DNA from: Phaeosaccion multiseriatum
Taxonomy: Eukaryota; Ochrophyta, other classes
Length of the DNA stretch: 64,000 nucleotides
Reading direction: 5' to 3'
Assembly: GCA_965112735.1 (NCBI GenBank)
Contig: OZ218956.1
Location: 496,001 to 560,000, forward strand
Below, piece by piece: positions 23,035 to 33,967 of the stretch (its first letter is position 1; each line of letters starts with the position of its first letter). Position numbers and translations under genes: made by a program. Under the pieces are notes generated by a model. That model had not been told where the DNA came from, made no database searches, and saw only the letters and a program-made list of their open reading frames with translations.

Positions 23035-24778
23035 ATGATGCGGCAAGCACGACGCAGGCCTCGGCATGGGGCCAGGATATCGCCACCAGCAGCTGCGGCT
23101 CTTCTGTCGGGCTTCCTATGTCTGGCCCAGATGGGCTCACGCTCGTTTGGAGCTATGGCATTGGTCGGGCAGAGGACGGAGACTTTGTCGCTGGACCTGA
23201 TGGAGGATATGCTTGTGACCACGCTGGGAAGGGAGCTAAGAGGGGCCACGGACTCCAATGAGGCCTTCTTGGAGGCGCTAGACTTCCAGTGGACGGTGGT
23301 GGAGGAAGGGGCTAGGGAAGGGCGGAGAGAAAGACACCCTTACGTGGTGTGCTTGAGTAGAGACCCGGTGTCGCTGAGCATGGTGAAGGAGGCTGTCCAC
23401 GCCACCAGGATCAAGACATTCTACTCCAGAGGGTGAGTTCAAGAGAAGGGAATGCGAGGGAAGAGACGGGGGCGGTGGAGAGGGTGAGCTCCGACAAAGG
23501 AGGAGGCGTGAGGCGTGATCGGAAGTTGGGATAGAGGGAGGAAAGGTTCACATTGTGGGGCAGCACATAGAACCCAGTCCCCCCCAGCATCCCCACTATT
23601 CCCGTCTATCCTTCCTTGCGTACACCCTCCCTCATGCTCCTCCCATATCCATGCGCATGCCTCTGCAGCGAGCGCCACTGCGTGCTGGCAGGGGCCTATT
23701 TGGACGAGGCCCGCGTCCTGCAGGGGATGGAGGGTGTGGACATCGTGTCTCCCGTCCCACAGGCGGGCAAGATGGCCCACGCTCTGTATGCCGAGCTGCA
23801 GACCTTGCTGGACGACGAGCAGGAGCAGGGACAGGCGGAGGGAGGTGACGGTAAGAGGAGGGAACGGAAGGCCCAGAGAGCGACGGGAGGTGGGATAGGC
23901 GGGGAGGAGGAGCAGGACAAGGCTCGATTGGCAACGAAGGGTCTTAGGCGGGAGAAGATGGGTGGAGACCGGTCGTTTCCCCTGGGACGAGTGCGTAGTG
24001 GTCCTTGTTCGCGTTTGCCACCAGTTCCCCCTGGCCTCCAACGACCCGCGGTTTTGCCCTTGTCGTCTCTCCTTTCCTGCATTGCTACCCACACGGCACA
24101 CACACACATACAAATACACACACATACACACAAACAAACATACACACACATACATATACACACACATACACACAAACATACATACGGAGCAGAAACCCCC
24201 GAAGTCTCACAGAGGAGAAGCAGCAGTGTCCACTTTGCGTTTAACGACGGTGGGGCCATTCCCGACGCGCTCGATATTACCCTCACCCCGGGGACTTGGG
24301 GCATCGGGCTGGGGCACAAATGGCGAGAACAGATACACAACATGGCCACCAACGAGGACGATCCCGCGGGACTGTGGGGACAGGCCAGTGGCGGCACTGG
24401 TGATAGAGGAAGTGATAGGGGCAGCAGTAGAGATGGCAGTAGAAGTGATAGGAGAGGCAACGGAGACAGCGGCAGGGGGGGGGGAGGAGGGCAGGGGGAG
24501 GCCCCCTCACAACAGACGCGAGCAGGCCCTGAAGGTGGCCAAGGAGAGGAAGACAGGGATCCCCCCGCCGGCACTGGCCAGCACCAGCACCGAGGGCTGC
24601 GGGATCGTCTACTGTGGACCAGCGGGCACCACGGACGGAGGCTGCGGGAGGAGCATGGACTGGGGGAGAGGGTGGCGCTGTGGGACCATGTGTCTCGCAG
24701 GACGAGCAGCCAGGCCGGGGTGTGCGACTTTAGTGCACTGTGGCTTGAGGGAGAGGAGCACATCCACCTCACCCAGGC

Positions 24779-24811
<33 letters not shown>

Positions 24812-25514
24812 CAGTGGTGATAGCAGCAGCAGTGATGACAGGAGCAGTGATAGCAGCAGCAAGGCCCCGCGGAGGTACGGGCCTCTGCACAATGTTGTGG
24901 TGCTGCGCGGTGTGCACTCCCTCGGCGGTGAGGGGCATGAGGACGCGCACGGGGAGTGCTTCATGGCGCTGCTCGCCTTCCTCATCACATCCAGGTAAGC
25001 TGGTTGGTTGGTGGGTGGGTGGGCTGGCGAATGGGTCGGTCTAAGCCCGTGCTACGTCGTCTGAGGGTGGGGCGTGTCTCGCACTCTCCCACACAACTCT
25101 CCTTCAATCGCCCTCTCCCTCTGCCTCTCTCTGCCTTGCCTCTCTCTCTCTCCTCGTCTCTCCTCTCTCCCCTCTCTCTCCTCTTACCTGCCACTGTATC
25201 ACCAACCCCCTCCCGTCCCCCGTCCCCTCCCCTTCCTCCTCTGCCCCACCGCACAGCGATGTGTCTTACATTGACACCCTGCCCCAAATCTCGTCCTTCA
25301 ACACGGAGGGCGCGTGGATCACACAGAGCGGCGTGGAGGACTCGTACCCCGTGTGGGACAATGATGTGGACGGGGAGAATGAGATCATATGCGTGGCTGA
25401 CTCCGGCCTGGACCAGGTGCGTGTGTGTGTGCATGTGCGCGTGTGTGTATGTGTGTGATGGAGAGATTGTGTGTGTGTGTGATGGTGAGATTGTGTGTGT
25501 GTGTGTGATGGAGA

Positions 25515-25562
<48 letters not shown>

Positions 25563-28500
25563 TGCTATGTACTTGCACCAAGCCCCCTTTGCCTTCTGAG
25601 CGAAGGCCGCTGCCACATCCTCTGCCCCATTCTGTGGTGCTCAGCTCTCTGACTCTCGAAGATCATCCTTCACGCCCTTCCTTCCTTCCTTCCTCCCTCC
25701 CTCCCTCCCTCCCTCCCTCCCTCCCTCCCTCCCTCCCTCCCTCCCTCCCTCCCTCCCTCCCTCCTTCCCCCTCCCCAAACACGCACGCGCACACACACGT
25801 AGGAGAGCTGCTACTTCCGCGACTCTCAGGCCGGCAACATCCCCTGCAGCACGTACAGCACGCCAGAGTACGACCTCACCAAGCGCAAGGTGGTGCAGTA
25901 CATCGGATACGTTGACTGCGTAGACTATCAGGTGGGTACATGGGTAGTGGGAGTTTCAGAAAACAAGCGATCGAAAGGAAAGAAGTTTGTCTGTGTCTCC
26001 TCTCTTGAAGCTTTTCATATTTCTTGCCTCGCTCCTCTCTCGCTCCCTTGTCACTGCCTCCGTCACTTATCTTCCTTTCACCATCTGCCGTTGTTGGATC
26101 ACCAACTGCTGGGGCTCTTGCAGGACGGCCACGGCACGCATGTGGCGGGCACTGCCGCCGGAGCCATCGACGGCACGTCTGCAGGGGGACACCTCGGGGA
26201 CGGGGGTGGCTTCAACTCCAAGCTGGTAAGTGTGTGTGTGTGTACGTGTGTGCGTGTGTGCGTGTGTGCGTGTGTATGTAGGTGGGTGCTTGTGTGCTTG
26301 TGTGCGTGAGTGTGTGTAGGGTCCCCTTCGTCCCTTCGCTCGCCTCCCTCGCCTCCCTCGCCTTCCTCGCCGTGCTCGTCCTTACCATGGAAATTCGACA
26401 AACCTGCTGCGCGATGCGGTGCGATGTGGTGCTGTGCGCTCCGCTCTCTCAGGCCTTCTTCGACTTCGGAAACAACAACGGCGGACTGAGCACCCCCTCC
26501 AACCTCTACAGCCAGATGCTGCAGGTACGAGGGCCCATACCCAATACTGCCCGATGCCCGATACCCAAAACCCAATACCCAATACCCAATACCCTATACC
26601 AGTCCTTCCATGACTGGAGCAGCCTGATCACCTGCTCGCAATGGAGGGAGTTTACGATAAGAATCCTTACCTCTTGTATGCACTAGTGCTGTCGTCGTCA
26701 TGGCTCGCATAAACCATTTGTGCTTATGGTTGAAGACTTGGGGTGCTTCCCTGCCGAAGAGAGCGGCGATGGATGGGGTAGTGCAGATGGGGTGGTGTCG
26801 TGGGTAGACATCGCACGACCGCCTCAGAACGGCGTAGCGCCGTCGGTGGGCACGGCACAGCCCCTCTCTTTCAGCGCCTCCCTCCCGCCCCCACACGTAC
26901 GCAAACACACACACGCTTACTTCCCCCTCCCTCCCTCCCTCCCCTCCCCTCCTCCCCCTCTACCAACACACACACACACACACACACACATACACACACA
27001 CATATACACACACACACACAAAGCCCGCCTACGACATCGGCTCTCGCATCAGCACCAACAGTTGGGGCGCGGTCCGTACGTCGTACTCGTCGCTGGACCG
27101 CTCTCTGGACCGTTTCGCACTCGACAACGCAGACATGACCATCCTTGTGGCGGCGGGTAACTGCGGCGACCCCTCCTCGGACTGCTCCTACGGAGGGGTG
27201 AACGTGTACGGAGCGGGTTCGATTCTCTCACCGGGCCTCGCCAAAAATGTCATCACCGTGGGTGCCAGGTGAGGGAGGGAGGGAGGGAGGGAGGGGAAAG
27301 GGTGGAACCTGTTAGCAACTAAGGACAGCCGGGGTTGGGAGTGCAGAGGAGCTGGGAGGAGGCGCATTCCCTCTTAGAGAGTCAAAATCGGCTCTCGAGT
27401 CTCGCTCCCTGTCTCCGCCTCTGTCTCTCTCTAATTCTTTCTCCTGTTCTCTCTTTCTCCCTTCCCTCCCCTCCCTCCCTCCCTCCCTCCCTTCCTTCCT
27501 TCCTTCCTTCCTCCCCCTTCCTCAGCGAGTCCACGAAGAACGATGTTGGCCTGGAGGACAACATCGACGAAGTGGCGTACTTCTCAAGCCAGGGCCCCAC
27601 AGTTACAGACGGGAGGATCAAGCCTGACGTTGTTGCCCCGGGGTACCACCTCTTCTCGGCTCAGGCAAGTCTCAGTTTCAGTTTGTCGGATCCCGTCAAA
27701 GGCCAATCAGTGTAGAAATCGATATCGCATGCGACGGATTATTGTCATCGTGCGTGAGAGCACCTTCACTGACCGACCCCTAAGTGCCATCCTTCCTCTT
27801 ACTCTCTAAGTGCCTTCGATACCCGCCCGTCCCCGTGCCCCCCTGCGCCGCGTAACGGCCTGGCTACCGCCCACCTTCTGTGTGATGTGATGCGATGCCC
27901 GCCTCTGTACACCCCGCCATGCATCTATCTACTCTACACTACACACGCGACACTCCTTAGGCTAACTACGAGTACGCTACTAGCGACAGCGGCGGCACCA
28001 CCACCTCCTCCTTCGAGAGCTGCAGCATCGGGGCCATGGCGGGTGAGTGGCTGTCGAGGAGCTGTCGATGATCTGTAGAGTGGCTGTCTGTCCAGTGCCT
28101 GTCAAGCTGCTGCCAGTCTGGCTGCCTCTGCTCTCCCCAATATGCACTGACTCTTTTAAAAACTAAATGCTGTCATCCACTGCTATCTACTACCATCGGC
28201 CATCCACTGCATCCCCTGCATCCACTGGCACCCCCCCTCCCTCCTCCCAACAGGAACGAGCATGGCGACCCCCCTGGTGGCGGGAGCGGCGGCCCTGATC
28301 CGCCAGTATTTCATGAGGGGCTTTTATCCCAACGGGCAGCCAAACCCCTCCAACGTACTCAACCCCTCCAACGCCCTCGTAAAGGTTAGGGCCGAGGGCT
28401 AGTGCGTCCCTGTCCTGACACCCACCCTCTGTCCTGATACCCACCCTCTGTCCTGACACCCACCCATCGCTTTTCCTGACGACCCCCAACTCCTCCAACG

Positions 28501-31500
28501 CGCGGGACCAGGCCATGCTCGTTAACTCCGCCACGGGGATGGCAGTCTATGACGGGCGCAGCGTGGACGTGTCACTGGAGAGTCCACCTGACGGGTATCA
28601 GGTAAGTTAATGAATGAGGGGGAGGGGTTGAGGGATATCAGGGGCGGTGTGGGGGCACTACTCACACTCACACACTTGTCCTCGTTTGTCTCCCGACGCT
28701 GCACCTCTCTGCCCATGCGTACGTACATACGTGTGTATGTCTGTCTGCTCATACACCTGCTCCTCCCTGCCTCCCTGCGTGCCTGCCTGCCTACCTACTC
28801 GGCTGCCTGCCTGTCTGTCCACCTACCTACCCACCTACCTACCTACCTACCTACCTACCTACCTACCTACCTACCTACCTTGCGTGTGCGACTATCCGCC
28901 CATCTGCATGGTGCAGGGCTTCGGACGCGTACAACTAGACCGGGTCATGAACTTCTACGGCAACGTGGACCTCTTCATATCTGACCGTAACAGCCTCGAA
29001 CAGGATCAGGTCGTCTATCATGAGTTCGACATGACAGCTTCCGCCTCCTCCCCCTCCTCCTCCACCGGCACTGGCTCGGCATCGCCTACCTTTGGAGGGG
29101 ATCTCGAGGCCACGCTCGTGGTGATTGAGGAGGAGAGTTACTCAGGCAGTACGAACCCTGTCTATAACGACATAGGTGAGTGGGTGGGTGCGTGCGTGGG
29201 GGGGTGGCATTGGGTGGGGGATGGCAGAAGATGGGGGGGTGGAGAAGTGGGTGGGTGTGGAGGTGGGAAGGTGGGTGGGTGGGTGGGTGGGTGGGTAGGA
29301 ATGTGTGTGTAAGTGGGTGCATATTTTGATCTCTGCTCACTCCACTCACACTTTTTTATGCCCAATGAAGCACCCCTATCCAGACTTGCTCTTAAACCTG
29401 CCCCCTCCCCTTCCCTCCCCTCCCTCCCCCCCCAACAGACTTGACGGTGTACGCCTCCTTGGGCTCCACCGTGACGACGTTCTACCCCAACGGACTCTCC
29501 GCCGCAGATGACACAAACCTCGTCGAGAAGGTACTGGGCATAATGGATAGATCAGGGTCTTACCGATTTCGCTTTGAGTTTGGCCCATGTCCAATATTGG
29601 ATGTCAGACTGCCAGAGTGTAAGGCTGGCGAGCCACCTGAAACCGCCAACTGCCAGCTGCCCGACCTACGACGTGACCAATCTGTGACCCCTCCTCCGTC
29701 CGTCCCTCCCTCCCTCCGTCCCTCCCTCCCTCCGTCCCTCCCTCCCTCCCTCCCTCCCTCCCTCCCTCCCTCCCTCCCTCCCTCCCTCCCTCCCTCCCTC
29801 CCTCCCTCCCTCCCTCCCTCCCTCCCTCCCTCCCTCCCTCCCTCCCTCCCTCCCTCCCTCCCTCCCTCCCTCCCTCCCTCCCTCCCTCCCTCCCTCCCTC
29901 CCTCCCTCCCTCCCTCCCTCCCTCCCTCCCTCCCTCCCTCCCTCCCTCCCTCCGTCCCTCCCTCCCTCCCTCCCTCCCTCCCTCCTTCCCCTCCCTTCGA
30001 AGGTGGTGGTGCCTGACCCGTACAGCTACGACAGCATCAACATCACAGTCTCAGGCACGAGCGTGGTGGGCACGCACCACTATGCCCTCGTGGTCACCGG
30101 CGGAGTGTCGTCTGGCTACTCGCCAGCGGTGTCCTCGGTCACCAGCTGGGTACTCCGATGGCGGATGCAGCTCACTGGACTGCCATCCAGTCAGGTCACC
30201 ACGGAAGGTTTCTCCAAGGGGATGACGGACGCCATCTACGAGCTGGCTGGCGGTAAGTACGCGCGCGCGGCACACGTGTGTGTGTGTATATGTGTGGGTG
30301 GGTGGGTGGGCGTGTTCGTGCGTGTGTGTATATGTGTGCGTGTGCGTGTGTGTGCGTGAGCGGTGCTGATGCCCAGTGCGGGACATCGCTTGTGAGGGGA
30401 GCCTCGTGTTGTCATGTCGTGTGGGCTGTTGGCGGTTTTGCTCCTTGCGGCCCGTCGCACGTTGGCTCGTTGCTACTGCCTGTGCTGGTTGGCCGTTGGT
30501 GAGGTGGTGCTGCGCTGGACTCACTGCCCATCGCCCAGCGCCCCAAGGTCGACTCAGGCCGAACCACCGTGCCCAAACTCACCCCCCACCCCCCCCCCCA
30601 CCCCTACCCCCTCTCATCCCCTCCTATCAACCCATCAGGCGAAGGCGAGTACGTGTCCGCCAACGCCACTTCGGTGGTGCGTGTGATGGACGTGGCTCAG
30701 ACGAACGCCTCGGCCAGCGCTGCGCCTCTCAGTGATGTGACAGTAGAGGTGGCGGTTTCGTCTCTCTCGTCGGGATACGCGCTCACCACTCAAGTGCTCG
30801 CCATCGAGGAGGAGGGGGCGGATGCAGACTTTATAGGTCAGGCTCGGTTTGCTTGACTTGGAGGGGAGGGAGGAGGGGGGAGGAGGAGGGAAGGAGGAGG
30901 AGCACGCGGCGGCTGTCTTGACCAGCCTACCTTTTTGCTCTGCAGACACAAAAGACGCGAGGAGCTGCAGTCACACTAGCTGCCATGGGACCTCTCCTCC
31001 TGTTTCCTGCGCACTAATTTCATCTCCTCTCCTCTCCACCCCCCTCCCCCCCAGACCTGCTGAACGACGCTCTGGCCAGCTATACTACGAACGGCTGCGA
31101 GTGCGTGGCCACGTCCCTCAACTCCTCGTACGACTGCAGCGCCTGCACAGAGGGGGCTGCCTTCAGTACCGTCACAGCCCTGGCGACGGACAAGGGGGAT
31201 TACAACTTGTACAGCAGAGACGACCCCTCCCCAGAGGCGGAGGAGGAGAGTTCCCCAGCGCTCATCATGGGAGAGTTCGTGCAGAACGTTCTCAAGACGC
31301 CCACGGCAGGCTACCTGATGGGGGTCGTGTTGGTGATACTGTTCTGCACGGGCCTTTGCGCCAGTTGCATCTTCTGCCAGCACCGGGCGCGCAAAAAGGA
31401 TAGGCGAGGCGACACCGGCAACGGCCTCATCCCCAGCTCGCTTGTGCACACCATCAACAACCACCGAGCAGCGGCCCTGTCCGGCACCGGCACCGGTCAC

Positions 31501-31830
31501 AACGGCAAGGGCAGAACGTTCTTCGGGGATAGTGGTAACTACTCCACGCCCCACGCGGGCACCACACCTCTCATGGGCGGGCTGGGAGGCACGAGTGGGG
31601 GTAGTCGGGGCTCTCCCTCACCGCCAAGAAGGGGCTTCTTTTCCGGCGGTGATACACAGCGCCAGTCGGGTCGATTCTTCTCGCCCGAGAGGAGGGGCTC
31701 ACGGGGGGGCGTGGTGGGAGATCCACAGCCCAAGCGCCAGGGGAGTAATAGCAGCGGGACCCGCTCGGCGGCGACGGCTGCTGCGGCTGCTGCGGCTGGT
31801 AGGCGAGTTTCGCCGGCGAGGAAACGCTGA
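23035..31830 (+). CDS. Membrane-anchored subtilisin-like serine protease (S8A), 17 exons
   Basis: Exons: 23035-23432, 23669-23850, 24193-24994, 25257-25416, 25803-25931, 26124-26225, 26453-26524, 27024-27268, 27526-27664, 27961-28042, 28254-28384, 28512-28601, 28917-29175, 29439-29530, 30003-30252, 30639-30836 and 31055-31830. They sum to 1,368 residues with all phases matching. An N-terminal signal peptide (AAAALLSGFLCLAQMGSRSFGA) is followed by a low-complexity pro-region. The catalytic triad is complete: Asp in CVADSGLDQ, His in DGHGTHVAG and Ser in GTSMATPLVAG; the oxyanion Asn lies in VAAGNCGD. Cys-rich insertions (ESCYFRDSQ, CSTYS) suit an extracellular fold. Beta-sandwich-like segments follow, then a transmembrane helix (GVVLVILFCTGLCASCIF) and a basic, Ser/Gly-rich cytosolic tail, so it is a type I membrane protease. 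Known S8A families process secreted or cell-wall proteins. The intron after exon 9 uses a GC donor. Confidence 0.92.
24095..24180 (+). repeat. (CA)n repeat in subtilase intron 2
   Basis: ACACAC/ACATAC repeats occupy the 3' part of intron 23851-24192. The frame happens to stay open through this intron, so retention cannot be ruled out from the frame alone. The splice joins a GAA codon perfectly and removes a repeat-encoded His/Thr run. Confidence 0.75.
25417..25802 (+). repeat. (GT)n and (CCCT)n repeats in subtilase intron 4
   Basis: The donor GTGCGTGTGTGTG is followed by about 140 bases of GT repeats, broken by GATGGAGATT units. The 3' half holds about 90 bases of CCCT repeats (about 25680-25770) before the acceptor ACGTAG. 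Confidence 0.85.
26525..27023 (+). repeat. (CCCAATA)n minisatellite and (CA)n repeat in subtilase intron 7
   Basis: Near the donor are about eight imperfect copies of CCCAATA/CCCGATA (26533-26600). Near the acceptor a (CA)n tract covers about 26968-27022, ending AAAG. Confidence 0.8.
28385..28511 (+). repeat. 19-bp tandem repeat in subtilase intron 11
   Basis: About three copies of TGTCCTGACACCCACCCTC lie between 28410 and 28470, filling most of this short intron. Confidence 0.75.
28602..28916 (+). repeat. (CTGC)n/(CTAC)n repeat in subtilase intron 12
   Basis: CTGC and CTAC tetranucleotide repeats cover about 28765-28880, upstream of the acceptor GGTGCAG. Confidence 0.8.
29176..29438 (+). 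repeat. (GGGT)n repeat at donor of subtilase intron 13
   Basis: The donor GTGAGTGGGTGGGTG grows into a GGGT-rich stretch to about 29310. C/T-rich sequence follows before the acceptor CCAACAG. Confidence 0.8.
29531..30002 (+). repeat. Long (CCCT)n array in subtilase intron 14
   Basis: About 290 bases (29696-29988) of almost pure CCCT repeats, with a few CCGT variants near the ends, lie just upstream of the acceptor CGAAG. It is the longest simple repeat in the window and can act as an extreme polypyrimidine tract. Its true length is likely to be poorly assembled. Confidence 0.9.
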
Positions 31831-33967
31831 CGAGAAGGGAAGGGGGTGGGGAGGGGGGGGGGTAGCACTAGTCTAGGTAGAGCTGAGAGTGTTCCACTTT
31901 TCAGTTGGTGAGGAGGAGGAAAGGGGGGCGGGGCGAGGGGAATATGTTAATCCTTGTGCCATCTATGGTTTGCCTGAAGGTAGCGCCTCACCCGCCCCCT
32001 GGGAACTTAGTCTTCGAGGTCGTCTCCTTCGGGGGGAGAGAGGGCTTCCTTGCCTTTCGATTGCCTTGCCGCATCACCGAGACTGCAGCAATATTCACAT
32101 TTGTACATTCCGTAGTTCTTGCTCTTAGAACCAGCGAGCCAGTGGTGATATGTATTACGTAAATTTACGGTGGGCGCTACCAAGGCGCACGCACCCTCAT
32201 GGCCAACCTCAGCCCAGCCATGAGCCCATGGCTGGAGGCAAAAGCTCAACACAGACAACCTCACACACACCACCAACAAGGACTGACTGCGCTGCGCCGA
32301 AACGAGCGAGTGGCTGCCTGGGTGAAGGTCGGAGTGTGCTCTCTCGGCCGGCCCTGGACTTTGATTATGCTATGCGCCGACCATACTCAAAAATCAGGCC
32401 GGCTGGCGCTGGCCATAATCAATCTGTAATCAATAATCAGGCTGGCTGGCGCCGACCATCATTAAATTAATTAATTAAAATCAATAATCAGATAATCAAG
32501 CCCATGGCCGAGTGCTCCTCCTTCGTAGCTCTACTCTCATTTCGCGCCAAAAAGCCCCCCGTCGCTCCTTCTCCTCGACTCGTGAAGATTCAGAGAAGAT
32601 GGCAGAGTGCTGTGCAGTAGCCGGATCGAAGCACGCCGCGCGGGGCGGAGATTCAATCTGATTTTCGAGGAGCGAGGCTATTGCATGTGGGCGCTGGGAG
32701 CGACTACCTATGGCCTGGCCTTGGGCACACAGAGAGGCCAACTTCGCGTCTAAATCAAATACATGTACGAGTTGAGTTTGATGGCCCCGTAGTCCACTCC
32801 TGCCGTGAGTGAGTGAGTGAGTGAGTGAGTGAGTGAGTGAGTGAGTGAGCGAGGGAGGGAGGGAGTGCTCTGTCTAGGTGGCTCTGTGACCATACCAATG
32901 GGGTTGGCACGGACGGTTTGAGCTCGTCTGTTGACCTTGCCTCCATGGGCGCGGAGGATGACCACGTGGGTGCTTGCCTGCAAGCCCTGGCCATGTCCCC
33001 TACTATCATAGCAAACAAGTACGAGGGAGGGCTTCCGGTGCGTGTATGGCAGGTAGGAATCGGACCCGGGCAAAGGCGGAATACGATCATACTTCGAAGT
33101 ATTAGAGAGGTGTGTGTGCAGTCTTGCTCCCAACGCGTGCGTGGACCTGACTTGATGCACTGCTGCTCAGCTACTGCTGCAGCAGTTTGGGCCCTCTTTG
33201 GACGGTACAGCGGTGGTACCACAGTCAAGATCCCTCGCAGTACTCACTCACTCACTCCCACCCTCACTCACTCACTCACTCACTCACTCACTCACTCACT
33301 CACTCACTCACTCACTCACTAACTCACTCACTCACTCACTCACTCACTCACTCACTCACTCACTCACTCACTCACTCACCCACTCACCCACTCACTCACT
33401 CACTCATTCCCTTCTTCACTCACTCACTCCCTCACCCAAACACTCACTCTCTCAAGGCAGGAGTGGACTACGGGGCCATCAAACTCAACTCGTACATGTA
33501 TATGTTATAGACGCGAAGTTGGCCTCTCTCTGTGCCCAAAGGCCAGGCCATAGGTAGTCGCTCCCAGCGCCCACATGCCATAGCCTCGCTCCTCTCAAAT
33601 CAGATTGAATCTCCGCCCCGTGCGCCCTGCCTGCTTCGATCTGGCTACTACACAGCACGCTCTGGGGCTGTGGAGAGGAATTCCCGAGCGTGTCGAGGCC
33701 TGAGTGTGGTCCTCGACTGCCGTACTGCCCCACTGCCCCTACTCGCACTCGCCACAACACACACTTTCCAGATACCCGGCCCCACGAAGGCTCTCATAGC
33801 TTCCGCTCCAGGCATGCCCCTCCTCGACGGGATGGCACTGAACGGCAGGAGCGCCCTACGACGAGGCTCCTGGTGTGCACACGCCGCGGAGGAGCGTCCA
33901 GGCTGTGACGTGCCGGCCGACCTCAACTCCCACCCGAAGACGCACCGCCCACTCTACCAAGCCATCA
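31831..33967. other. Convergent intergenic region between the subtilase and megasynthase genes
   Basis: Contains no supported gene. It holds AT-rich imperfect repeats of ATCAGGC(C/T)GGCTGGCGC (32391-32460), a large inverted repeat (32602-32850 against 33241-33666), and open frames that are largely read through the repeat arms. The sequence after 33666 (to 33967) contains a 155-residue plus-strand frame with no recognisable domain, antisense to the 3' flank of the megasynthase. Confidence 0.55.
32602..33666. repeat. About 1-kb inverted repeat (foldback element) with (GTGA)n/(TCAC)n inner arms
   Basis: The left arm 32602-32804 is about 90% identical by eye to the reverse complement of the right arm 33454-33666, for example in CGGGGCGGAGATTCAATCTG and AGCGACTACCTATGGCCTGG. 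Inside each arm the repeat continues as (GTGA)n at 32805-32849 and (TCAC)n at 33241-33453, which are also complementary. The spacer is about 390 bases. It could be a foldback or MITE-like element, or a hairpin-forming 3' region between two convergent genes. No transposase or target-site duplication was found. Confidence 0.8.

Noticed and set aside
28610-29312. Tyr/Leu/Pro- and Gly/Trp-repeat frames near exon 13 of the subtilase
   Set aside because: They read into the CTAC and GGGT intron repeats on either side of a real exon.
29696-29988. Regular short repeats considered as a possible CRISPR array
   Set aside because: Pure tetranucleotide repeat with no spacers, in a eukaryotic intron.
29441-30016. 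191-residue frame of Pro-Ser repeats
   Set aside because: It is read through the (CCCT)n intron array; exon phases on both sides require this segment to be spliced out.
32750-33228. Minus-strand frames over the inverted repeat and its (GTGA)n tract
   Set aside because: Composed of repeat translation (Leu-Thr-His-Ser) and repeat-arm sequence that is mirrored at 33454-33666; no domain.
33187-33557. Frames encoding His-Ser-Leu-Thr repeats
   Set aside because: Translation of the (TCAC)n microsatellite in the right arm of the inverted repeat; no sign of a gene.
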